This document shows positions 58,690 through 64,000 of a stretch of 64,000 bases of DNA, one piece after another (the stretch's first letter is position 1; every line of letters starts with the position of its first letter). Below the pieces are notes generated by a model that saw only the letters and a program-made list of their open reading frames with translations, was not told where the DNA came from and made no database searches. Where the stretch lies: contig JBNGDP010000001.1 of the NCBI GenBank assembly GCA_049975345.1, positions 62,001 to 126,000 on the forward strand. The letters run 5' to 3'. The position numbers were made by a program, and so were the translations under genes. This stretch comes from Oceanipulchritudo sp049975345. Its GTDB lineage: Bacteria; Verrucomicrobiota; Verrucomicrobiia; Opitutales; Oceanipulchritudinaceae.

Positions 58690-58737
58690 ACACAATATGT
58701 GGGGGCAAAGGCAGGAAATACCCCCTATATATTGTTA
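58690..58737 (+). promoter_or_regulatory. Pair of NrdR-like boxes upstream of nrdJ
   Basis: Box 1 (58690-58705, ACACAATATGTGGGGG) and box 2 (58722-58737, CCCCTATATATTGTTA) each match 12 of 16 positions of the NrdR consensus ACACWATATATWGTGT. Their centres are 32 bases apart, the spacing expected for paired NrdR boxes. They lie 67-115 bases before the nrdJ start. NrdR represses ribonucleotide reductase genes when dATP is high. The nrdR gene is not in the window. The 185-base leader (58619-58803) is otherwise AT-rich with no other clear feature. Confidence 0.65.
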
Positions 58738-58803
58738 ACACCTTGTTCACAAAGTTCTTAACACCTTCCTGTCGAACCTCCTCCCAAACAAACAAAGACC
58801 ACC

Positions 58804-61746
58804 ATGAAAACAGTTCCCGCGACGACCGAAACAAAAGCCCCGACCTCGCCAAAGCAAGGCCATCCGGAACAGGAACCGATCTTGAAGGAACACAGTTTTG
58901 CCCGTCCCGGGGTGCACCCCTATGAGGAGATTGAATGGGAAACGCGGTCAACGGCCATTCTGGACGACAACGGGAGGAAAATCTTCGCGCAGGAGCAAAT
59001 CGAGGTTCCGAAGGCCTTTTCGGAGCTGGCGACGAAAATCCTGGCCTCGAAATATTTCTATGGGGATGCGGAGCGGGGATTCGACCCCTCGAACGGCGGC
59101 CGGGAAAGCTCCTTCAAGCAGGTGGTGGACCGTGTCGCGAAGACGTTGCGGACGTGGGGCCTGGAGGATGGATATTTCCAGACCGAGACGGAGGCGAAGA
59201 TATTCGAGGAGGACCTGACCTGGCTGCTGGTGAACCAGACCGGGGCCTTCAACTCGCCGGTGTGGTTCAACCTGGGGCTGTACGAGGCTTATGGTGTCGG
59301 CAAAGACTCAGCCCGGGGGAACTATTACTGGAACCAGGAAACAAACCGGGTGGAACGGGCCCCCAACCAGTACCAGTATCCGCAGTGCTCCGCCTGCTTC
59401 ATCCAGCATGTGGAGGATGACTTGGAATCGATCATGAACCTGGCACAGGCGGAAGCCATGCTGTTCAAGTTCGGCAGCGGCAGCGGGACCGACCTCTCCT
59501 CGATCCGTTCGACGCGTGAAAAGCTGTCCGGTGGCGGACGCCCCAGCGGTCCGCTCAGTTTTCTGGCCGTCTACGACTCGGTGGCGGGCGTTGTGAAAAG
59601 CGGCGGAAAGACGCGCCGCGCGGCGAAGATGAACACCCTCAAGGACTGGCATCCGGACATCGAGGAGTTCATTGACGCCAAGAAGGTGGAGGAGCGCAAG
59701 GCCTGGGCCCTGATCGAGGAAGGCTACGATCCCTCCTTCAACGGGGAGGCCTATGGCTCGATCAAGTTCCAGAACGAGAATCTCAGCGTACGTGCCTCCG
59801 ACGCCTTCATGGAGGCGGCCCAGAAAAACGAGGACTGGTGGACACGGCGGGTGACCGATGGGGAGAAGTGCGAAAAGAAAAACGCCGGAGCGATGATGAA
59901 CGCCATCGCCGAGGGAACCTGGCTCTGCGGGGACCCGGGGATGCAGTTCGACGATACCATTCACACCTGGCACACCTGCAAGGGATCGGGGCGGCAGAAC
60001 TGCACCAACCCCTGCAGCGAGTACCTCTTTCTGGATAATTCCGCCTGCAACCTGGCCAGCATCAATCTCCTGAAGTTCCGCACCCAGCAGGGCTTTGACT
60101 TCGAACGCTTCGCCCGGGCATGCCGCATCTTCATCATCGCCCAGGAAATCATTGTCGACCGGTCCTCCTATCCGACGGAAGGGATCACCTACAACTCGCA
60201 CTGGTTCCGCACCCTCGGGCTTGGGTATGCCAATCTCGGCGCCCTTCTGATGTCATACGGCCACCCCTACGATTCCCATGCGGGGCGCGCCCTCGCGGCC
60301 CTGATCACGGCGGTCATGACGGGCACCGGCTACCGGACCTCGACGGAACTGGCCCGGCACAAGGGCCCCTTCCCGGGCTACCGGGACGCGCGCCATTTCA
60401 GCTGCGAGCATCCCCCGGCGCGGGACAACGTCGATTCCATGCTGGAGGTCATTGAAAAGCACCTTGGGGCCCTCGACGAAATTGACGAGACGGTCGACCC
60501 GGAAATGCTGGCCTACGCCCGTTCAACCTGGCGTCAGGCCCTGCAGCAGGGAAAAGAACATGGATTTCGCAACGCCCAGGTCACGGTTCTGGCCCCCACG
60601 GGCACCATCGGCTTCCTGATGGATTGCGACACCACCGGGGTGGAGCCGGCCATCGGGCTGGTTGCCTACAAGTCGCTCGCCGGCGGGGGCATGCTGCAGA
60701 TCCCGATCAAGGTGATCCCGAAGGCCCTCGAGCTTTTTGGATACAAGGCCTCCGAACGGGAGCGCATCCTCAAGCACATCGAGGAGTACGGCACCGTCGA
60801 GCCGGTGAAAGTGAAAGGGGAAACGATTTCCAGCGGCCTGAAGGAGGATCATTACGCGGTCTTTGACACGGCCTTCCGCTCCGGCATGGGGAAGCGGGTG
60901 CTCCCCCACCTGGCGCACATCGACATGATGGCCGCGGTCCAGCCCTTCCTTTCAGGCGGGATTTCCAAGACGGTCAACATGCCCCACGAGGCCTCCGTCG
61001 AGGAGATCCGGAACACCTATTTCTACGCCTGGCGCAAGGGCATCAAAGGGGTGGCCATCTACCGGGACGGCTCCAAGCGCAGCGCGCCCGTGAAGACGCG
61101 CAAGGACGATCCGGAGTCTGAAACCGCTGAAAAGACCGGCATCCAGATGGTCACGGAACCCTACCGGCGCCATCTGCCGGACACCCGCAGCTCGACCACC
61201 CACAAGTTCAGCATCGGCGGGACCAAGGGCTACCTGACCGTCGGTCAGTTTGACGACGGGGCCCCCGGGGAAGTCTTCATTCAGATGTCCAAGGCCGGGA
61301 GCACCATCAACGGGCTGATGGACACCATCGGGACGCTCCTTTCCATGTGCCTGCAGTACGGGGTGCCCCTTGAAACCCTGGTGAAGAAGTTCTCCCATAT
61401 CCGCTTTGAGCCGGAAGGGATGACCCGCAACCGGGACATTCCCATGGCCAAGAGCGTCATGGACTACCTTGCCCGCTGGCTCGGTATGGAGTTTATCCCC
61501 GGATACCGGCAGAAGATGTCCCCGGCCGCGGCGGCGGACAAGCCCCTCGAGGACAAGTCGCCCGACTCGGTGGCAATCGAGCGGGAGGAGGAAAGCGCGG
61601 AAAACAACCTCTCCGCCGAACAGATGGAACTCCTCGTCCAGGCCGAGGGACACCTCACTTGTACGGAATGTGGCAGCTCAAAGGTGAAGGTGACCGGTAC
61701 TTGCGCCTGTTGCCTCAACTGCGGCACCTCACTGGGGTGTAGTTAG
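58804..61746 (+). CDS. nrdJ: Class II (vitamin B12-dependent) ribonucleotide reductase
   Basis: 980 residues. Alpha/beta barrel motifs: FNSPVWFNLGLYEAYG, YPQCSACFIQHVEDDLESIMNLAQAEAMLFKFGSGSGTDLSSIRS, NPCSEYLFLDNSACNLASINLLKF (active-site Cys region) and APTGTIGFLMDCDTTGVEPAIGL are typical of NrdJ. The C-terminal CTECGSSKVKVTGTCACCLNCGTSLGCS holds the redox Cys cluster. Adenosylcobalamin starts the radical, so no oxygen is needed. The upstream NrdR boxes suggest dNTP-dependent repression. The following spacer is filled with heptad repeats starting right after the TAG. Confidence 0.96.
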   Translation: MKTVPATTETKAPTSPKQGHPEQEPILKEHSFARPGVHPYEEIEWETRSTAILDDNGRKIFAQEQIEVPKAFSELATKILASKYFYGDAERGFDPSNGGRESSFKQVVDRVAKTLRTWGLEDGYFQTETEAKIFEEDLTWLLVNQTGAFNSPVWFNLGLYEAYGVGKDSARGNYYWNQETNRVERAPNQYQYPQCSACFIQHVEDDLESIMNLAQAEAMLFKFGSGSGTDLSSIRSTREKLSGGGRPSGPLSFLAVYDSVAGVVKSGGKTRRAAKMNTLKDWHPDIEEFIDAKKVEERKAWALIEEGYDPSFNGEAYGSIKFQNENLSVRASDAFMEAAQKNEDWWTRRVTDGEKCEKKNAGAMMNAIAEGTWLCGDPGMQFDDTIHTWHTCKGSGRQNCTNPCSEYLFLDNSACNLASINLLKFRTQQGFDFERFARACRIFIIAQEIIVDRSSYPTEGITYNSHWFRTLGLGYANLGALLMSYGHPYDSHAGRALAALITAVMTGTGYRTSTELARHKGPFPGYRDARHFSCEHPPARDNVDSMLEVIEKHLGALDEIDETVDPEMLAYARSTWRQALQQGKEHGFRNAQVTVLAPTGTIGFLMDCDTTGVEPAIGLVAYKSLAGGGMLQIPIKVIPKALELFGYKASERERILKHIEEYGTVEPVKVKGETISSGLKEDHYAVFDTAFRSGMGKRVLPHLAHIDMMAAVQPFLSGGISKTVNMPHEASVEEIRNTYFYAWRKGIKGVAIYRDGSKRSAPVKTRKDDPESETAEKTGIQMVTEPYRRHLPDTRSSTTHKFSIGGTKGYLTVGQFDDGAPGEVFIQMSKAGSTINGLMDTIGTLLSMCLQYGVPLETLVKKFSHIRFEPEGMTRNRDIPMAKSVMDYLARWLGMEFIPGYRQKMSPAAAADKPLEDKSPDSVAIEREEESAENNLSAEQMELLVQAEGHLTCTECGSSKVKVTGTCACCLNCGTSLGCS

Positions 61747-61878
61747 GGACCACGGTCTAAGGACCAAGGACTAAAGTCGAAAGTCTAAGTTCGTGGAAAC
61801 TGGACACAGGTCTCCGACTTCTGTCTAATGAGACAATTGACCTTTGACCTTTGACCTTTGTCTTTAGTCCTTAGTCCA
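61747..61878. repeat. Inverted heptad-repeat array filling the nrdJ-HDAC spacer
   Basis: Directly after the nrdJ stop six 7-base units follow one another (GGACCAC, GGTCTAA, GGACCAA, GGACTAA, AGTCGAA, AGTCTAA; 61747-61788). On the other side six heptads run 61837-61878 (TTGACCT three times, TTGTCTT, TAGTCCT, TAGTCCA), the reverse-complement type. AAGGACTAAAG (61766-61776) and CTTTAGTCCTT (61862-61872) are an 11-base perfect inverted repeat. The next ATG is at 61886. Confidence 0.7.
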
Positions 61879-61885
61879 AAACCCC

Positions 61886-62836
61886 ATGCCGCACCCGGTC
61901 GCCGTATTTTTCCATCCCGATTGCCTGCTGCACGACACCGGCCACGGACATCCGGAGACGGCGGCCCGGTTGAAATGCGCGAAGTCCGCACTGGAAAAGG
62001 CGGCCTTTGCAGGGCAGCTGCACTGGCACCGGCCCGCCCCCGTCGAAGCGCGGTGGCTCGAGGGGGTTCACACCGCGGAATACCGCCATTTCATCGAGGA
62101 GGCCTGTCTGCAGGGACGGCACTTCGTGGATACCGGCGACACCGTGGTCTGCCATGACTCCTATCATGCCGCCCTGCTTTCCGCCGGCGCGGCGGTGGAG
62201 GCCGTCGATGCCGTGCTCAAGGAGGGCTATCGTTCCGCCTTCAGCCTGACCCGTCCGCCGGGCCATCACGCCAGCGCCGAGACGGCCATGGGGTTCTGCC
62301 TCTTCAACAATGTCGCCATTGCCGCGAATTACGCGGAAGGGGCCTACGGCCTGGAGCGCATCTGCATCCTCGACTGGGACGTGCATCACGGCAACGGGAC
62401 CCAGAACATCTTCTACGCCAGCCCCTCGGTGTTGTTTTGCAGCCTGCACCAGCTGCCGCTGTTCCCCCACACCGGGGAGTTCCATGAAACGGGCATGGGC
62501 GCTGGCAAGGGCCTCACTGTCAATTGTCCCTTCCCGAACGGGGCTGGAATCGATCTCCTGCTCGAGGCCCTGGAATATGAGGTGCTGCCGAAGATCAACA
62601 GCTTTGAACCGCAGCTGTTCCTCGTTTCAGCCGGTTTTGATGCCCATCGGCTGGACCCCCTGGCCGACCTGCAACTGGAATCGGGGGATTTCCACACCCT
62701 CACCAGATGGATCCTCCAACAGGCCCGAACCCATGCCCATGGACGGCTGGTTTCAATCCTCGAAGGCGGCTACCATCTGGACGCGCTGGGGGAATCCATT
62801 GCCGAGCATCTGCGGGCCCTGGTCGAGCAGGAATAA
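61886..62836 (+). CDS. Histone-deacetylase-family (AcuC/HDAC-like) amidohydrolase
   Basis: 316 residues with all zinc and catalytic motifs of class I/II deacetylases: TRPPGHHASAETAMGFCLFNN (His-His), LDWDVHHGNGTQNIFY (zinc Asp and His), FPHTGEFHETG, SAGFDAHRLDPL (zinc Asp) and ILEGGYHLDAL. Bacterial members deacetylate proteins such as acetyl-CoA synthetase (AcuC) or acetylpolyamines; which holds here is unknown. A Lys-rich H1-like protein is encoded in the same window. It is preceded by the heptad array and ends 7 bases from the convergent pseudopilin. Confidence 0.9.
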   Translation: MPHPVAVFFHPDCLLHDTGHGHPETAARLKCAKSALEKAAFAGQLHWHRPAPVEARWLEGVHTAEYRHFIEEACLQGRHFVDTGDTVVCHDSYHAALLSAGAAVEAVDAVLKEGYRSAFSLTRPPGHHASAETAMGFCLFNNVAIAANYAEGAYGLERICILDWDVHHGNGTQNIFYASPSVLFCSLHQLPLFPHTGEFHETGMGAGKGLTVNCPFPNGAGIDLLLEALEYEVLPKINSFEPQLFLVSAGFDAHRLDPLADLQLESGDFHTLTRWILQQARTHAHGRLVSILEGGYHLDALGESIAEHLRALVEQE

Positions 62837-62842
62837 AAAGGG

Positions 62843-63526
62843 TTAGAAGGCCCGGCCCAGAAAATCATGAACCACGACGCCGGGCCCGATCGCCTCGCGG
62901 ATGTCCGAAGTGGGCAGGCCGTCCTCGAATCCAACCAACTGCCCGCCATCGAGGGCGAGATCACGATAAAACTCAACATGCCCGTCCAGAAAGGCGATGA
63001 ACCCGCCCTTGCTCCCGTACACCCCGGGGCGGGCCGTCCCGTAATCCTGCCACTTTCCGGAAGCCGCGAGACCGCGGGTCCAAAGGATGGGCGTGGTCGA
63101 GGGATTGGCCGTGGGACTGACCCCGCTTGCCACCGCCACCCCGATGGGCCAGTCGCCAAAGCTTTCCACCTCCTCCCAGGAGCCGCTGTCCGAGGGGCGG
63201 ACCAGAACCGGTGGGATCGACCCAGTGACCTGTCCCAGCAATGGATCCTCCTCGAATATGTAGATCTCGCCCTCGCGCAATCCCGTTTCGGAAGCCAGCC
63301 GGGCCATCCAGTCCCCGAGATCGGAACCGGACAGGCTGCGTCCCGTCACGCTGTGGTAGGTCGCCACCGCCAGGCCGATCTGTCGCAGCTTCTGCGCGGT
63401 GGCCATGCGCTGCGCCTTTTCCCGGATGACCCCCACGGAGGGGATCAGCATGCCCATCAGGATACTCATCACCGCCAGCACCATGAGGAGCTCGATCAGA
63501 CTGAATCCGCTGTTTTTCGCCTTCAT
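62843..63526 (-). CDS. Type II/IV pseudopilin of the H-x-DG (DUF1559-like) type
   Basis: 227 residues. Prepilin signal NSGFSLIELLMVLAVMSILMGMLIP, with cleavage after Gly and Glu+5. The late segment GSKGGFIAFLDGHVEFYRDL is the 'DGHV' ending seen in many PVC-group pseudopilins. The middle has no recognised domain. It is separate from the T2SS operon, so it may be an orphan pilin-like subunit using the same export/processing machinery. Divergent from the CHAD gene at 63626. Confidence 0.8.
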   Translation of the reverse strand: MKAKNSGFSLIELLMVLAVMSILMGMLIPSVGVIREKAQRMATAQKLRQIGLAVATYHSVTGRSLSGSDLGDWMARLASETGLREGEIYIFEEDPLLGQVTGSIPPVLVRPSDSGSWEEVESFGDWPIGVAVASGVSPTANPSTTPILWTRGLAASGKWQDYGTARPGVYGSKGGFIAFLDGHVEFYRDLALDGGQLVGFEDGLPTSDIREAIGPGVVVHDFLGRAF

Positions 63527-63625
63527 GCTTCCAGGCTCTGACTTGTGGCCGGGCCGGGCAAGATCACCAAACAGTCAAATTTCATTGGCCGTAACGGTCA
63601 AATTCTGGCAAAATGGAGAATTGCC
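63527..63625. promoter_or_regulatory. Divergent pseudopilin/CHAD-gene control region with direct repeats
   Basis: GTCAAATT occurs at 63574-63581 and 63597-63604, 23 bases apart, and a weaker GGCAAAAT follows at 63607-63615. They may be a binding site for a regulator. GGAGA (63615-63619) is a ribosome-binding site for the CHAD gene. No clear -35/-10. Confidence 0.35.
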
Positions 63626-64000
63626 ATGGGATACAGGCTTCAACCAGCCAGGGAAAGGAGCGCGGAATGCAGGCGGGTCTTCGACAAGGGCCTCCTGGAG
63701 GCCCTTACCCGATTGGACCTGTATCCGGAAACCGATACGGAAGGACTGCATGAGGCCCGGAAAAACATCAAGCGGATACGATCCCTCCTCCGGCTCCTGC
63801 GGAACAGGACCTTCAATCCACGACGGAAAGAACTGAATGCCGGGTTGCGCTCCATCAACCAAAGCCTGTCCTCCAACCGGGACCGGGAGGTCCAGATCGC
63901 GCTGCTGAAGCAGTGGTCCGATCGTCCAGCTTCGGAGGGGACCTTGAGGGAGGCCTGCCGACGCCTCGCTTCCTTCCACGAACGGGAAACCCAACCCCAT
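63626..64000 (+). CDS. CHAD-domain protein, 3'-truncated by the window
   Basis: 125 codons are visible and the frame stays open to the window end. From the ATG at 63626 the product begins MGYRLQPARERSAECRRVF; residues 40-60 (EGLHEARKNIKRIRSLLRLLR) match the CHAD core, in which His and Arg/Lys residues form a basic groove that binds polyphosphate. CHAD proteins localise to polyphosphate granules. A GGAGA site 6 bases upstream supports this start. The C-terminal half of the domain lies outside. Confidence 0.75.
   Translation, partial: MGYRLQPARERSAECRRVFDKGLLEALTRLDLYPETDTEGLHEARKNIKRIRSLLRLLRNRTFNPRRKELNAGLRSINQSLSSNRDREVQIALLKQWSDRPASEGTLREACRRLASFHERETQPH

Noticed and set aside
1..64000. 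Phage, IS elements, CRISPR arrays, tRNA or rRNA genes
   Set aside because: No integrase, transposase, spacer-repeat pattern or cloverleaf was visible in any intergenic region.

Overview
The window is GC-rich, densely packed bacterial chromosome with many 4-8 base gene overlaps. The gene set points to a diderm (Gram-negative) bacterium, most likely of the Verrucomicrobiota/PVC group; this is inference. Supporting signs are lipid A genes (lpxA, a fused lpxC-fabZ and an LpxH-like phosphoesterase), a full type II secretion (T2SS) operon, sigma-54 with an NtrC-type activator, a histone-H1-like Lys/Ala protein, RNase HII beside RNase HIII, and an H-x-DG style pseudopilin. A 10-N gap at 53699-53708 shows that this is a draft assembly. 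I see no phage, insertion sequence, CRISPR array, tRNA or rRNA. The longest gene-free stretch is about 210 bases.

Layout. 1-9.8 kb: end of rpiB, glyA, a TrmH-like methyltransferase, two membrane proteins, a PpiD/SurA-like chaperone, miaA, a glycosyltransferase plus metallophosphoesterase pair, and an IscA/ErpA protein. 9.9-14.8 kb: Ser/Thr kinase, rpoN, TsaB-like protein, alr and a small unknown. 14.7-19.8 kb: flavoprotein, small unknown, NtrC-type regulator, MoxR ATPase and the H1-like protein. 20-27 kb, minus strand: Lrp regulator and aminotransferase, then der, fmt, LysM protein, parB, secG and a LolA-like protein. 27-32.8 kb: MidA-like methyltransferase, rpmB, a divergent siroheme methyltransferase/cysH pair with foreign-looking codon use, ligA and vanZ. 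32.9-36.2 kb: an unusual lipid operon (ACP-FabZ fusion, ketosynthase, MGDG-synthase-like glycosyltransferase). 36.3-47.1 kb: T2SS operon in the order G-H-I-J-K-L-M-D-C'-E-F. 47.3-57.5 kb: galM, lpxA, efp, lpxC-fabZ, HIT protein, dprA, nnrDE, acpS, pdxJ, rnhB and rnhC. 57.6-64 kb: mutY, class II ribonucleotide reductase behind two NrdR-like boxes, a histone-deacetylase-family enzyme, a pseudopilin, and the start of a CHAD-domain gene.

How they fit together. Outer-membrane building (LpxA, LpxC, FabZ, AcpS, LolA-like, PpiD-like), protein export (SecG, T2SS) and lipid synthesis dominate. RpoN and its NtrC-type partner lie about 4 kb apart. SUMT and CysH both serve assimilatory sulfate reduction.

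Most unusual signals: (1) short tandem heptad or hexad arrays that fill whole spacers from a stop codon to near the next start (26.6, 51.4 and 61.75 kb); (2) a 166-bp palindromic, MITE-like element at 48.4 kb; (3) an H1-like protein that appears to carry two ribbon-helix-helix motifs; (4) the ACP-FabZ/KS/GT28 operon; (5) a paired NrdR box 32 bp centre to centre. All are read by eye and need the searches stated.
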